From Rodentibacter heidelbergensis (lineage in GTDB: Bacteria > Pseudomonadota > Gammaproteobacteria > Enterobacterales > Pasteurellaceae), in contig NZ_MLHH01000003.1 of the NCBI RefSeq assembly GCF_002000125.1, forward strand, positions 179,336-243,335: 64,000 nucleotides of DNA. The letters are read 5' to 3'. A model generated the notes under the pieces. It saw nothing but the letters and a program-made list of their open reading frames with translations. It ran no database searches and was not told the origin of the DNA. The first letter of the stretch is position 1. The number at the start of each line of letters is the position of its first letter. A program made the translations under genes and the position numbers. Below, in pieces: positions 27,337 to 37,054 of the stretch.

Positions 27337-28860
27337 ATGTCAAACAAAACCATTGCTAAAAATACCTTATTTCTCTATATCCGTATGCTCTTTAATATGG
27401 GAGCAATGCTTTATATTTCACGCGTGGTATTACGGGTATTAGGCGTTGAGGATTTCGGGATTTATAACATTGTTATGGGCGTGGTGATTTTGTTTTCCTT
27501 TTTTAACGGGACAATGACGGCGACCACACAACGTTTTATTAATGTCGAAAAGGCCGCCAATGATGTAAGCCGTATCAATATGATTTTTAACATCAGCCTG
27601 TTAAATCATCTTTTTATTATGTTAGTCGTGACGGTGTTGGCAGAAACCGTGGGGCTTTGGTTTTTAAACCATAAACTGAATATTCCAACAGAAAGAATGA
27701 GTGCGGCCAATATCGTCTATCAAATTGCCCTTCTCATTGCCTTAATTGAAATCATTAAAGTGCCCTTTAATGCGATGATTGTCGCCCATGAGCGTATGGC
27801 ATTTTACGCTTGGCTTGGCTTGAGTGAAACCTTATTCAAACTCACGGCTATTTTTATTTTAATGCAGATAGAGCAATACGATAAACTCATCAGTTATAGC
27901 CTGTTATTATTGGGTGTGAGCCTACTGGTCTTTTTGCTTTATTTTAATTTTACCCGCCGTCGTTTTTACTCGGAAACCCGTTTTCATTTCCATAAAGATT
28001 TAAGTAAAACAAAGGAAATGGCGAGCTTTTCCGGTTGGATGTTACTCGGACAAACCGCTTATGTTGCATCCACACAAGGCCTAAATATGGTTATCAACCT
28101 GTTTTTTGGGGTGACAGTGAATGCCGCAGTAGGGATCGCCACCCAAGTGGATACCGCCATTTATAGCTTTGTAAATAACTTTCAAGTGGCATTTAACCCA
28201 CAACTTGTGCAATCTTATGCGGCAAAAGAGGAAGAACGTAACAAAAAACTCATTCTCGGCACATCAAAATATTCCTTTTATCTGATTGCTATTTTGTCCG
28301 CCCCGGTGCTTTATTTTACCCACCCATTACTCACCTTTTGGTTAGGCGATCAACTGCCCCAATATGTCGAACCCCTGGTACAAACCACTCTGCTCTGCTC
28401 ATTGATCAGCGCTATGGCGGGATCTTTTTGGATGACGGCACTGGCTATCGGCACAAACAAAATTAAACAATATAATATTGTGATTGCAATAATTGATCTT
28501 TGCACCGTACCGCTTGCTTACTTTTTATTTACTTTAGGTTATAGTCCGGTTTATGCCTTTATTGGCCGATTTTCCACCGCACTTTTCATGCAAATTTATC
28601 GTTTCTATTTTATTAACAAAAAAATTCAATTTAACCGCAAAGAATTCGTCACTTATTTGTGCCACATCAGCCTTATCTTCAGCCTACTATTAGGGCTGGT
28701 TTATTTTTCAAACCCTAAGCAGACCTATACATTCTTTGAATTTATCGGTGAAACCGTATTATTGGAAATAGTGCTGGTGAGCGTGATTTTGTTATTCGGG
28801 CTAAATCGAGCGGAAAAAAGCTTCCTCTTTGGCTATATTTTGAAAAAGGTAAAAAAATGA
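27337..28860 (+). CDS. Wzx-like polysaccharide flippase (MOP superfamily)
   Basis: 507-residue membrane protein with about 12-14 hydrophobic segments; N-terminus TLFLYIRMLFNMGAMLYISRVVLRVLG, then VEDFGIYNIVMG near 37, typical of O-antigen flippases. It would translocate lipid-linked glycan units across the inner membrane. First gene of the plus-strand arm, divergent from the GT25/polymerase arm across 127 bp. The stop overlaps the next gene by four bases (ATGA). Confidence 0.9.
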   Translation: MSNKTIAKNTLFLYIRMLFNMGAMLYISRVVLRVLGVEDFGIYNIVMGVVILFSFFNGTMTATTQRFINVEKAANDVSRINMIFNISLLNHLFIMLVVTVLAETVGLWFLNHKLNIPTERMSAANIVYQIALLIALIEIIKVPFNAMIVAHERMAFYAWLGLSETLFKLTAIFILMQIEQYDKLISYSLLLLGVSLLVFLLYFNFTRRRFYSETRFHFHKDLSKTKEMASFSGWMLLGQTAYVASTQGLNMVINLFFGVTVNAAVGIATQVDTAIYSFVNNFQVAFNPQLVQSYAAKEEERNKKLILGTSKYSFYLIAILSAPVLYFTHPLLTFWLGDQLPQYVEPLVQTTLLCSLISAMAGSFWMTALAIGTNKIKQYNIVIAIIDLCTVPLAYFLFTLGYSPVYAFIGRFSTALFMQIYRFYFINKKIQFNRKEFVTYLCHISLIFSLLLGLVYFSNPKQTYTFFEFIGETVLLEIVLVSVILLFGLNRAEKSFLFGYILKKVKK

Positions 28861-29816
28861 ATACAACATTAATTTCTCTAAAGAAACAACTCGCCCCTAT
28901 TGCGGATTTAATTAAAGATAAAAACGATGTGTTTTATTTTGATTACCCGCTACATTTAAATGTAGGGGATTTATTGATCTATCACGGAACGGAGCAGTTT
29001 TTTAAGGATCACAGCATTAATGTGACCTTAAGACGTTGCGAGTTTGATTTGGATATTAATGAGATCAAACAACAGATCACCCCTCATACCACTATTTTGT
29101 TACACGGTGGGGGCAACTTTGGCGATCTCTACCCACAACACCAAAAAATTCGTGAGGCAATGGTTCAACATTTTCCCCATAATCGCATTATTGTGTTGCC
29201 ACAAACCCTGTATTTCAAAGATCAAAAAAATCTCGAAAAATCAGCCACACTTTTCAGTCAACATGCTGATTGCCACTTACTTGCCCGAGATGAGCGCACA
29301 GCAGAAGCCTTCAAACTATTTTCCCCAAATGTAGCCTTATCACCGGATATGGCCCACCAGCTCTACGGCACCTTGCCGACAAAACAAGGCAACACGGGGA
29401 AAACACTTTATTTTTTACGCAAAGATATTGAAGCCAGCGAAGTGGAAAAAAATATCCTCGCCACCCTACCGGCAAATGCCAATGTGAAAGATTGGGAGGA
29501 TATTCTCACCCGTTTAGATAGCATCGTTTTGGCACTCAGTTGGCGTATGAGCAAATTTGCCAACCAACGAAATTGGGGTTGGTTGAAAAATCTGTTCCAT
29601 CAATTTTGGTTTGCTTATACCAAAGGTATTGTAAAACGGGTGGCTAGCGTGTTTTTACAACATGATCAGGTCATCACAACCCGTTTACACGGTCATATTT
29701 TCTCCTGCTTACTGGAAATTCCAAACCGAGTGTGTGATAACGCTTATGGTAAAAATTCCGGCTATGCCAATTTATGGACGAAAAACATCGACTTCGTGGA
29801 AATTGATAAAAAATGA
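28857..29816 (+). CDS. Polysaccharide pyruvyl transferase family protein
   Basis: 319 residues. Shows the family's NVGDLLIYHGTEQFF near residue 36-50, LLHGGGNFGDLYP near 81-93, and TTRLHGHIFSCLL near 276-288, the last holding the conserved RLHG histidine. Members transfer pyruvate from phosphoenolpyruvate to a sugar, or act as related sugar transferases, in capsule and exopolysaccharide synthesis. Overlaps both neighbours by four bases. Confidence 0.9.
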   Translation: MNTTLISLKKQLAPIADLIKDKNDVFYFDYPLHLNVGDLLIYHGTEQFFKDHSINVTLRRCEFDLDINEIKQQITPHTTILLHGGGNFGDLYPQHQKIREAMVQHFPHNRIIVLPQTLYFKDQKNLEKSATLFSQHADCHLLARDERTAEAFKLFSPNVALSPDMAHQLYGTLPTKQGNTGKTLYFLRKDIEASEVEKNILATLPANANVKDWEDILTRLDSIVLALSWRMSKFANQRNWGWLKNLFHQFWFAYTKGIVKRVASVFLQHDQVITTRLHGHIFSCLLEIPNRVCDNAYGKNSGYANLWTKNIDFVEIDKK

Positions 29817-30556
29817 TGGAACTCAAAAAGCTCATCACTGCCATGATACTCCCGCCATTTAATATTTTAATTTTATGGCTATTGGCATTGGTTTTCGCCC
29901 GCTTTAATTTCAAAAAATTAAGCCGAATTTCCACCGCACTTGGCATGGTTTTACTTTATCTGCTCAGTATTCCTTTTACCGCTCAAACCTTAAAAGATAG
30001 CTTAGTCACAGAAGATCATTTAACACTCAATGACTACAAAAATGCCCAAGCTATTGTGTTATTAGGCGGCGGATTACGGGATAGTAAAGAACTTTATGCG
30101 CCCCTTGCTTCCACCGCCATTCAACTTGAACGGCTACGTTATGCCGCCTATTTACAAAAAGAAACAGGCTTACCGCTTCTCATCACAGGGAGAAGCCCAA
30201 CCGGTGCTATCGAAGCAAAAGTGGCAGCAGAAGAATTACAACAATTCTTTCATGTGCCAACAACATGGATTGAACCTCAGGCCCTAACCACCAAAGAAAA
30301 TGCACGATTGACCAAACAAATCTTGGAAAAAGAACAAATCAACAAAATTATTCTTGTCACCAATGAATGGCATATGCAACGGGCCAAATTACTTTTTCAA
30401 CAGCAAGGATTTGATGTATTGACTGCCAATGTGGGCGAAGGCATCACACCTAAAGAATATGGATTAACCCTCATGCATTTCATCCCACAAGGCGGCGCAA
30501 TGGCGAAAAATATGCAGTTATTAAAAGAATGGATCGGTTATTGGAAAGAGAAATAA
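29813..30556 (+). CDS. YdcF/ElyC-family (DUF218) membrane protein
   Basis: 247 residues: two N-terminal helices (about 8-30 and 40-58), then a DUF218 domain beginning AQAIVLLGGGLRDSKE near 78 and including LLITGRSPTG near 124 and ILVTNEWHMQRAKLLF near 178-193. ElyC members influence envelope polysaccharide/undecaprenyl-phosphate use. It ends the plus-strand glycan operon, with an ATGA overlap upstream and a terminator downstream. Confidence 0.88.
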   Translation: MMELKKLITAMILPPFNILILWLLALVFARFNFKKLSRISTALGMVLLYLLSIPFTAQTLKDSLVTEDHLTLNDYKNAQAIVLLGGGLRDSKELYAPLASTAIQLERLRYAAYLQKETGLPLLITGRSPTGAIEAKVAAEELQQFFHVPTTWIEPQALTTKENARLTKQILEKEQINKIILVTNEWHMQRAKLLFQQQGFDVLTANVGEGITPKEYGLTLMHFIPQGGAMAKNMQLLKEWIGYWKEK

Positions 30557-30633
30557 GGATTTATTTCTTCTATCGACAAATAAAGTCATCATAAGTAATA
30601 GAGATGTAATCAATTACTGACGTGCATTTAATC

Positions 30634-30656
30634 AAAAGGGGCGAAAGCCCCTTTTT
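30634..30656 (+). terminator. Intrinsic terminator after the YdcF-like gene
   Basis: AAAAGGGGC (30634-30642), a GAAA loop, then GCCCCTTTTT. Closes the plus-strand glycan operon. Confidence 0.9.
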
Positions 30657-30714
30657 GTTGAAGTCGATTTATGAATTTGTTAGTATACTCTTAAAGATGA
30701 CAGATTGAACACGA

Positions 30715-31098
30715 ATGAGAATTTTTAAAACCAAAGCCTTTGATAAATTCGCACAAAAAAATCATATCTTAGATAACGATCTACTCAAAGCGATCATACG
30801 CGCGGAACAAGGCTTAATTGATGCCGATTTAGGTGGCAATATTATTAAGCAACGTTTAGCAAGAAAAGGCCAAGGATCTAGCGGTGGTTTCCGCTCTTTT
30901 ATCTTTTATAAACTGAATGAAAATAGTTATTTTGTTGCCGGAATTAGTAAAAATGTGCGTGATAACATTTCATCTCAAGAGCTTACCGCACTGAAAGCCC
31001 TAGCTAAAGTCTACGCAACATTTACACCACAACAAATTGAGTTACAGATCCAAAACGGATTACTGATTGAAGTATTATCTGAGGTAAAAAATGAGTGA
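30715..31098 (+). CDS. Type II toxin, RelE family (COG4737-like)
   Basis: 127 residues matching the PF06296 RelE pattern: FKTKAFDKFAQKNHILDNDL, then EQGLIDADLGGNIIKQRLARKG near 39-60, GSSGGFRSFIFYK near 63-75, and VAGISKNVRDNISSQEL near 84-100. Expected to be a ribosome-dependent or free mRNA interferase. An extended -10 element TAGTATACT lies at 30681-30689, containing the palindrome AGTATACT that could be the antitoxin's operator. The stop overlaps the antitoxin by eight bases. Confidence 0.9.
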   Translation: MRIFKTKAFDKFAQKNHILDNDLLKAIIRAEQGLIDADLGGNIIKQRLARKGQGSSGGFRSFIFYKLNENSYFVAGISKNVRDNISSQELTALKALAKVYATFTPQQIELQIQNGLLIEVLSEVKNE

Positions 31099-31393
31099 AC
31101 TATTAACGATGATCCATGAAAACGCAGCAGATTTACATGAAGCTGGATTAATAGATAAAAAAACGATGAAAAAATTTGATGAATTATGCCTCACACCAGT
31201 GCCAACGTTTACACCAGACGAAATCAAAGCAATTAGAGAAAAAGAACGGGTTTCACAAACGGTCTTTGCCCATTACCTTAACGTGAGTAAGAATATGATT
31301 TCAGAATGGGAAAGAGGTGTAAAAAAACCGACCGGTACAGCACTGAAACTTTTAACATTAGTCCAACATAAAGGCCTTGAAATTCTTACCTAA
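31091..31393 (+). CDS. Antitoxin with XRE-type helix-turn-helix (COG2944/NadS-like)
   Basis: 100 residues: N-terminal helical part that should wrap the toxin, then PDEIKAIREKERVSQTVFAH near 43-62 and LNVSKNMISEWERGVKKPTG near 64-83, a clear Cro/C1-type DNA-binding domain. It should neutralise the preceding toxin and autoregulate. A second, unrelated toxin-antitoxin pair lies at 7514. Confidence 0.92.
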   Translation: MSELLTMIHENAADLHEAGLIDKKTMKKFDELCLTPVPTFTPDEIKAIREKERVSQTVFAHYLNVSKNMISEWERGVKKPTGTALKLLTLVQHKGLEILT

Positions 31394-31416
31394 CCTTTTT
31401 TATGATCATTATAACA

Positions 31417-31492
31417 GGCTGATCCTCGTTTTATTTCGGCATAGTCGAAAATAAAACGCTAGTAAAATCAGCCTTCTGGCTTTATTTTTTCT
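31417..31492. terminator. Nested hairpin region between the antitoxin and xseA
   Basis: GGCTGAT (31417-31423) pairs with ATCAGCC (31467-31473). Inside, a 12-bp stem (31427-31438 with 31446-31458, one bulged base) closes a short loop. Next to it AGCCTTCTGGCT precedes a T-rich run on the plus strand. It probably terminates transcription from both sides of two convergent genes. Confidence 0.65.
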
Positions 31493-32822
31493 TTATTCCC
31501 ACCACTTGGCTCATAATCTGTCCATCCGCTACGGTGGTAGTGATGATGGTGTCTTTCTGCACATCTTTCACACCGGTGATCGGTTTTCCTTCGGCTGTTT
31601 GAGCAATGGAATAGCCACGAGAAAGCACTTTTAAAGGGCTTAATCCGTCTAATTTTCCACATAATATGGCCAGCCGATTTTGGCGTTCCGTCAGGTGGCG
31701 GTTAGTGTTGAAATGTAATCGCCCTTGTAATTGCACGAAGTGCTGTTGATGACGTTGAAGTCGATAAGGTAAAGGATTTTGTGCCAAACGAAGAGAAAGT
31801 GCGGTCAGTTTTTGTTGTGTTTTTTCCAACTGACGTTGCATAGCAAAGCGCAAACGCCGGGCAAGTTGTTCATTTTTCGTTTGTTGAAGATGTAATTGAT
31901 TTTGTGGATGCTGATTTTGCAAACGCAACATCAGTTGTTTTAATCTTTGGTTTTTTTCACTAAATAAGCGGTCAAATGCCATATCTAAACGCTGTTGTTG
32001 GTGGCGAAGTTGTTGTATTAGCTCTTCTTGATTTCGGCTAACTAATTCTGCCGCAGCAGAGGGTGTAGGCGCACGGAGATCCGCAACAAAATCCGCAATG
32101 GTAATATCCGTTTCATGCCCCACGGCACTGATAATCGGTAGCTGAGAACGAAAAATAGCTCGAGCAACGGCTTCTTCGTTAAAACACCATAGATCTTCTA
32201 ACGAACCGCCACCACGGCCTACAATCAGCACATCCACTTCTTGCCGTGCATTAGCCAGTTCGATCATCTGCACAATCTCAGCCGCCGCCTCTTTGCCTTG
32301 CACTGCCGTTGGATAAATCACCACTTTCAAACTCGGGTCACGGCGTGCCAAAATATGCAAAATATCTTGCAGTGCCGCCCCGGTTGATGAGGTAATCACC
32401 CCCACGGCTTTGCTAAAGTGCGGTAAATTTTTCTTGAGATTTTGAGCAAACAATCCTTCGGCCGCCAGTTTCATTTTCAGCGCTTCAAACTGTTGCTGTA
32501 ACAGCCCTTCCCCTGCCGGATGCATGGATTCAATAATCAGCTGATAATCGCCTCGTGGTTCATACAAACTCACATTAGCCCGTACCAAAACTTGCATACC
32601 ATTTTGCGGCCGAAAAGCTACACGCAAATTTTTCATGCGAAACATCGCGCAACGTACTTGGGCATTTTCATCTTTTAAGGTGAGATACCAATGGCCCGAT
32701 ACCGGTTGGGTAAAATTAGAAATTTCCCCGGTCAGCCAAATTTGGGAAAAATGATTTTCCAACATTTGGCGTGCTGCGTTGTTGAGTTGGGAAACGGAAT
32801 AAATCTTCTCAGACATCGTCAT
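31482..32822 (-). CDS. xseA: Exodeoxyribonuclease VII large subunit
   Basis: Catalytic subunit of the single-strand-specific nuclease ExoVII. 446 residues: OB-fold at the N-terminus ([24 protein letters not shown], residues about 29-52), then [15 protein letters not shown] near 140, [17 protein letters not shown] near 207, and [27 protein letters not shown] near 238; the C-terminal 150 residues are a Gln-rich coiled coil. It overlaps the roxA stop by 14 bases from ATG 32822; ATG 32816 (MSEKIY) is equally possible. The usual partner xseB is not in the window. Confidence 0.96.
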   Translation of the reverse strand: MTMSEKIYSVSQLNNAARQMLENHFSQIWLTGEISNFTQPVSGHWYLTLKDENAQVRCAMFRMKNLRVAFRPQNGMQVLVRANVSLYEPRGDYQLIIESMHPAGEGLLQQQFEALKMKLAAEGLFAQNLKKNLPHFSKAVGVITSSTGAALQDILHILARRDPSLKVVIYPTAVQGKEAAAEIVQMIELANARQEVDVLIVGRGGGSLEDLWCFNEEAVARAIFRSQLPIISAVGHETDITIADFVADLRAPTPSAAAELVSRNQEELIQQLRHQQQRLDMAFDRLFSEKNQRLKQLMLRLQNQHPQNQLHLQQTKNEQLARRLRFAMQRQLEKTQQKLTALSLRLAQNPLPYRLQRHQQHFVQLQGRLHFNTNRHLTERQNRLAILCGKLDGLSPLKVLSRGYSIAQTAEGKPITGVKDVQKDTIITTTVADGQIMSQVVGIKKK

Positions 32823-34029
32823 GAATTAACACCCAGCCATCGTCCAGCCAATTACAAATTGAGTCACACAATAATGTCATCGCCGTTTCCGGATCTTCCG
32901 TTTGGTTGGTTAAATGGGTTAAATATGCCCAATCTAAGGATTTGCCGTCTGCCAAATGTTTTAACACTTCCGTTTCAATGACATTTAATTCATCTAACCA
33001 TTCCCCATTGGCATAAATGCGAAGAGGATTTTCCGTATAAAGCAACTTGCAATTGTTATCCTGACAAAGCAATGCGCCTTCTTCTAAATCCGCACGCACC
33101 TCCTCTGGATCACTCATTTCTTCAGGCACCAAAAGCTCATAACGGCGGGTGCTCACGGCGGTTGCCACCGCTTGTTTGAATAATTTATCAAAGGCTCTAG
33201 AATGGGCGAGTTTATCTAAGAGTTGTTGCTTCATCATCTGAATATTTTCATCCGCAAGTTTGCCGGTATGCTGCATGGATTGAGTTAAGCGAAGCGGCAA
33301 ATCAAATTCGCTTAAATTCAAATCCGGATCTTGATGACAAAAACCTTTACTGATGCCCTCAATAAGATGCGTTAAATTCGGATAACGCAAGCCAAAAGAA
33401 AAGGTTAAACAATCGTCCTCAGCCACCCCATAATGCGCCATTCGTGCAGGAATATAGAGAATATCGCCCGGGTTCATCACTTCATCAATCACTAAATCGC
33501 CCATATCGTCAAAAATACGAATCGGCTGATTGGGTTTAAATTCCGTGCTGGAATCACACCATTTCCCCAACTGCCAACGGCGTCTGCCATAACCTTGCAC
33601 TAAAAACACATCATATTCGTCATAATGTTTGCCTACCGAACCGCCTTTTGGAGCATAAGACACCATAATATCATCCCGTTGCCATTGGGGAATAAAGCCA
33701 AATTTGTTCCAAAGTTGTCCCAATTGTGGCGACCACTGTTCCAAATTTTGCACCAGTACCGACCATTTCTGCGGGAGATTTTTAAAATCTTTTTCCGTTA
33801 GCGGGCTAAAAAACACTTTCCAATCATCATCGGCAAAGGTTTTCACCAAACGTGCGGTGGCATCTTCATTTTGCGCCAACTCAATAATATCTTGCGGTTC
33901 AAACTGCCCGACAATTTCAGGCAACCCATTGCGGATAATCAACGGCTTTTTCTGCCAATAATCTAGCAAGAAAATTTCAGGGGTGATGTTTTCAGGTAAG
34001 CAAAAATCAGTCTGGGAAAGTGCGGTCAT
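32809..34029 (-). CDS. roxA: Ribosomal oxygenase RoxA (50S L16 arginine hydroxylase, YcfD family)
   Basis: Fe(II)/2-oxoglutarate-dependent JmjC-type oxygenase that hydroxylates an arginine of ribosomal protein L16. 406 residues. The metal triad begins with [21 protein letters not shown] near residue 138 (His and Asp), and the second histidine is in [13 protein letters not shown] near 203. The C-terminal winged-helix dimer region follows. The first codons Met-Thr-Ala-Leu are a USS. It overlaps the rnfH stop by four bases and xseA at its own end. Confidence 0.94.
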   Translation of the reverse strand: MTALSQTDFCLPENITPEIFLLDYWQKKPLIIRNGLPEIVGQFEPQDIIELAQNEDATARLVKTFADDDWKVFFSPLTEKDFKNLPQKWSVLVQNLEQWSPQLGQLWNKFGFIPQWQRDDIMVSYAPKGGSVGKHYDEYDVFLVQGYGRRRWQLGKWCDSSTEFKPNQPIRIFDDMGDLVIDEVMNPGDILYIPARMAHYGVAEDDCLTFSFGLRYPNLTHLIEGISKGFCHQDPDLNLSEFDLPLRLTQSMQHTGKLADENIQMMKQQLLDKLAHSRAFDKLFKQAVATAVSTRRYELLVPEEMSDPEEVRADLEEGALLCQDNNCKLLYTENPLRIYANGEWLDELNVIETEVLKHLADGKSLDWAYLTHLTNQTEDPETAMTLLCDSICNWLDDGWVLIHDDV

Positions 34030-34340
34030 TTTTGAACTCCTTTTTCTTTATTGGCTTGAGCAGCTTGTTCAGCGGCACGTTTACGGCGGATTTCTTTTGG
34101 ATCGGCCAGTAACGGACGATAAATTTCAATGCGATCCCCCTCTTTTAAGAGATCGGTTAATTTTGCCGGACGGCTGAAAATACCGACTTTATTTTCACGC
34201 AAGTCAATATCGGTAAATTGTTGCAAAATACCGGATTGCAAAATGGCACTTTGCACCATTGTACCCTCTTCCACTTGAAAGGATTTTAAATAAAAGCGTT
34301 GTGGCAAAGCATAGGCGATTTCAATATTAATCTGGCTCAT
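34026..34340 (-). CDS. rnfH: RnfH/UPF0125 family protein
   Basis: Small ubiquitin-like beta-grasp protein of unknown biochemical role. I start it at ATG 34340 (MSQINIEIAYALPQRFY), where the family begins; a start at 34355 would add five residues. Conserved features include AYALPQRFYLKSFQVEEGT, a central VGIFSRPAKLTDLLKEGDRIEIYRPL (about 46-71), then ADPKEIRRKRA near 75. About 104 residues. The stop overlaps the roxA start by four bases. Confidence 0.9.
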   Translation of the reverse strand: MSQINIEIAYALPQRFYLKSFQVEEGTMVQSAILQSGILQQFTDIDLRENKVGIFSRPAKLTDLLKEGDRIEIYRPLLADPKEIRRKRAAEQAAQANKEKGVQK

Positions 34341-34421
34341 CATGGATTTCTTCATCTTAAAATTTAAGGGCTATTATAGCGGAAAAGTGCGGTTAATTTT
34401 AACGATAAATCAGGGAACAAA

Positions 34422-34531
34422 ATGAATTGGGTATTTTTTGCTGTGGGGGCGGCATTTTTCGCAGGGCTTACCGCTATTTAGGCAAACTGGGCGTAGTGAT
34501 TTTGGCAGGTGTGCTGGTGTTAGCGTTATAG
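34422..34531 (+). pseudogene. Remnant of an EamA-family transporter gene
   Basis: ATG 34422 opens MNWVFFAVGAAFFAGLTAI, the classic first helix of the short EamA/drug-metabolite transporters, then hits a stop. One base shifted, the reading continues LGKLGV, which fits the normal continuation, and then runs directly into VILAGVLVLAL and a stop, which resembles the last helix of the same family. So the gene has lost its middle (roughly 100 codons) and carries a frameshift. Non-functional. Confidence 0.7.
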
Positions 34532-34602
34532 ATTGAGAATTTACCTGCATTTCGCTACAATACGCCACTATTTTTATCATTAGGCTTTTAATCATACGCA
34601 AT

Positions 34603-35187
34603 ATGTCTGAAATTAAACTCATTGTCGGCCTTGGCAATCCCGGCGATAAATATGCCGAAACACGCCATAACGCCGGAGAATGGTTAATAGAACGTTTAGC
34701 ACATCGTTTTAACACTAGACTTAATCCTGAAAGCAAATTCTTCGGTCATACTGCCCGCACGTTGGTAAACGGAAAAGAAGTCCGTTTGCTTGTGCCTACC
34801 ACTTTTATGAATTTAAGCGGTAAAGCGGTGGCAGCGTTGAGTGGGTTTTATCGTATTCAACCGGAAGAAATATTGGTAATTCACGATGAATTAGATTTAC
34901 CACCGGGGAGTGCAAAGCTCAAACTGGGTGGCGGACACGGTGGGCATAATGGTCTGAAAGACATTGTGGCGAAATTGGGAAATAACAACAATTTCCATCG
35001 TTTACGCCTCGGAATCGGTCACCCGGGACATCGTGATTTGGTTGCCGGTTATGTCTTAAACAAACCTTCTCCAACTGATCGCCAAGCCCTTGAAAAAGCC
35101 CTTGATGAAGCCACCGATTGCGTGGAAATGATTTTTAAAGACGGCATAGTGAAAGCCACCAATCGTTTAAATAGTTTTAAAATTTAA
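34603..35187 (+). CDS. pth: Peptidyl-tRNA hydrolase
   Basis: Releases tRNA from prematurely dropped peptidyl-tRNAs. 194 residues, normal length. [21 protein letters not shown] carries the catalytic His (near 22), followed by [12 protein letters not shown] near 66 and [26 protein letters not shown] near 92, all family hallmarks. ychF follows after 47 bp, a common gamma-proteobacterial pairing. Confidence 0.97.
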   Translation: MSEIKLIVGLGNPGDKYAETRHNAGEWLIERLAHRFNTRLNPESKFFGHTARTLVNGKEVRLLVPTTFMNLSGKAVAALSGFYRIQPEEILVIHDELDLPPGSAKLKLGGGHGGHNGLKDIVAKLGNNNNFHRLRLGIGHPGHRDLVAGYVLNKPSPTDRQALEKALDEATDCVEMIFKDGIVKATNRLNSFKI

Positions 35188-35234
35188 AAGTGCGGTCATT
35201 TTCGCAACTTTTTTTGACTTAATAAGGAAAAATT

Positions 35235-36326
35235 ATGGGATTCAAATGTGGTATCGTTGGTTTGCCGAATGTGGGCAAATCCACTCTTTTTAACGCACTC
35301 ACCAAAGCCGGTATCGAAGCGGCAAATTATCCATTCTGTACAATCGAACCCAACACCGGTGTTGTGCCTATGCCGGATCCCCGCCTTGATGCCCTTGCGG
35401 AGATTGTTAAACCGGAACGTGTTCTCCCTACAACAATGGAATTTGTGGATATCGCAGGGCTAGTGGCTGGAGCTAGCAAAGGCGAAGGTTTAGGTAATAA
35501 ATTCTTAGCCAATATTCGTGAAACCGATGCCATTGGCCATGTTGTTCGCTGTTTTGAAAATGACGATATTGTTCACGTCGCCGGAAAAATCGATCCGTTA
35601 AATGATATTGAAACCATCAATACAGAACTTGCTCTTGCCGATTTAGACAGCTGCGAGCGAGCTATTCAACGTTTACAAAAACGGGCAAAAGGGGGCGATA
35701 AAGAAGCAAAATTTGAACTTTCTGTCATGGAGAAAATCCTTCCTGTGCTTTCTGAGGCGGGAATGATTCGTTCTGTTCCTCTTGATAAAGAAGAGCTTCA
35801 TGCGATTAAAAGCTATAACTTCCTCACCCTAAAACCAACGATGTATATCGCCAATGTGAATGAAGATGGTTTTGAAAACAATCCGTATCTTGACAAAGTT
35901 CGTGAGTTTGCCGAAAAAGAAGGCTCGGTCGTTGTGCCAGTGTGTGCCGCCATTGAAGCAGAGATTGCAGAATTAGAAGATGAAGAAAAAACAGAATTCT
36001 TACAAGATTTAGGCATTGAAGAACCGGGTTTAAACCGTGTTATTCGTGCCGGTTATGCGTTGTTAAATCTTCAAACCTATTTCACCGCCGGAGTAAAAGA
36101 AGTGCGTGCTTGGACGGTTTCCGTGGGGGCAACCGCACCGAAAGCGGCAGCTGTGATTCACACAGATTTCGAGAAAGGCTTTATCCGTGCCGAAGTCATT
36201 GCCTATGAAGATTTTATCCAATTCAAAGGGGAAAATGGCGCTAAAGAGGCCGGTAAATGGCGTTTAGAAGGGAAAGATTACATCGTGCAAGACGGCGATG
36301 TGATGCACTTCCGCTTCAACGTATAA
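35235..36326 (+). CDS. ychF: Ribosome-associated ATPase/GTPase YchF (Obg family)
   Basis: Universally conserved P-loop NTPase that binds ribosomes and prefers ATP. 363 residues. G1 [14 protein letters not shown] at residues 6-19, G3 [17 protein letters not shown] near 71, a coiled-coil arm near 125-165, and a C-terminal TGS domain ([14 protein letters not shown], ending VMHFRFNV). AAGGAAA site before the start. A terminator hairpin follows. Confidence 0.97.
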   Translation: MGFKCGIVGLPNVGKSTLFNALTKAGIEAANYPFCTIEPNTGVVPMPDPRLDALAEIVKPERVLPTTMEFVDIAGLVAGASKGEGLGNKFLANIRETDAIGHVVRCFENDDIVHVAGKIDPLNDIETINTELALADLDSCERAIQRLQKRAKGGDKEAKFELSVMEKILPVLSEAGMIRSVPLDKEELHAIKSYNFLTLKPTMYIANVNEDGFENNPYLDKVREFAEKEGSVVVPVCAAIEAEIAELEDEEKTEFLQDLGIEEPGLNRVIRAGYALLNLQTYFTAGVKEVRAWTVSVGATAPKAAAVIHTDFEKGFIRAEVIAYEDFIQFKGENGAKEAGKWRLEGKDYIVQDGDVMHFRFNV

Positions 36327-36340
36327 CCTTCATCAATATG

Positions 36341-36362
36341 ACCGCACAGGAATCTGTGCGGT
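36341..36362 (+). terminator. Hairpin terminator after ychF
   Basis: ACCGCACAG (36341-36349), loop GAAT, CTGTGCGGT (36354-36362). It looks like a degenerate USS pair. The T-run is poor, so efficiency is uncertain. Confidence 0.65.
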
Positions 36363-36386
36363 TAAAATATCACCACAAGAAAAACC

Positions 36387-36974
36387 ATGTCTTTCTCCAC
36401 TCTCAGTGAAATTAAAACGGCGATTATTCAAGATCCGCAAAATCAATCTTTTACCACACGTCATATCGAACCGCTTTTTGCAGCGCCCCCTACGGCACGC
36501 ATTAATATTGTGGGTCAAGCCCCCGGATTGAAAGCGGAACAAACCCGCCTTTATTGGAACGATAAAAGTGGAGATCGTTTGCGGGAATGGTTAGGGGTTG
36601 ATCGTGATACGTTTTACCACTCGGAGCGGTTTGCGGTGATTCCTATGGATTTTTATTATCCGGGAAAAGGAAAATCCGGCGATTTACCGCCACGCAAAGG
36701 CTTTGCAGAAAAATGGCACCCTCAAATTTTAGCGCATCTTACCAACATTGAGCTGACCATTTTGATCGGGCAATATGCACAAAAATATTACTTACCGCAA
36801 AATGCCTTAAACGTCACGGAAACGGTGAAAAACTATCGTCAATTTCTACCGCACTTTTTCCCTTTGGTTCACCCTTCCCCACGCAATCAACTATGGTTAC
36901 AAAAAAATCCATGGTTTGAGCAGGAGGTGATCCCCCAATTACAACAATGTGTTAAAAGGATCTTATCCCGCTAA
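36387..36974 (+). CDS. Uracil-DNA glycosylase superfamily protein (COG1573-like)
   Basis: 195 residues. INIVGQAPGLKAEQTRLYWND near residue 39-59 matches the family's water-activating/uracil-binding motif A position, and LVHPSPRNQLWLQKNPWFE near 157-175 matches the C-terminal HPSxR-N motif. The middle (GDLPPRKGFAEKWHPQIL) is typical of the small COG1573 branch present in many gamma-proteobacteria. No Fe-S cysteines are visible, unlike UdgA-type family 4 enzymes, so activity on uracil is not certain. Confidence 0.82.
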   Translation: MSFSTLSEIKTAIIQDPQNQSFTTRHIEPLFAAPPTARINIVGQAPGLKAEQTRLYWNDKSGDRLREWLGVDRDTFYHSERFAVIPMDFYYPGKGKSGDLPPRKGFAEKWHPQILAHLTNIELTILIGQYAQKYYLPQNALNVTETVKNYRQFLPHFFPLVHPSPRNQLWLQKNPWFEQEVIPQLQQCVKRILSR

Positions 36975-37054
36975 TTTTGCCATCCGTGACAGGAGAAAGG
37001 CGCTTATCATCATTAGCATCACACGAGGATAAGATTTTTGCAGGAAAGGGCGAT

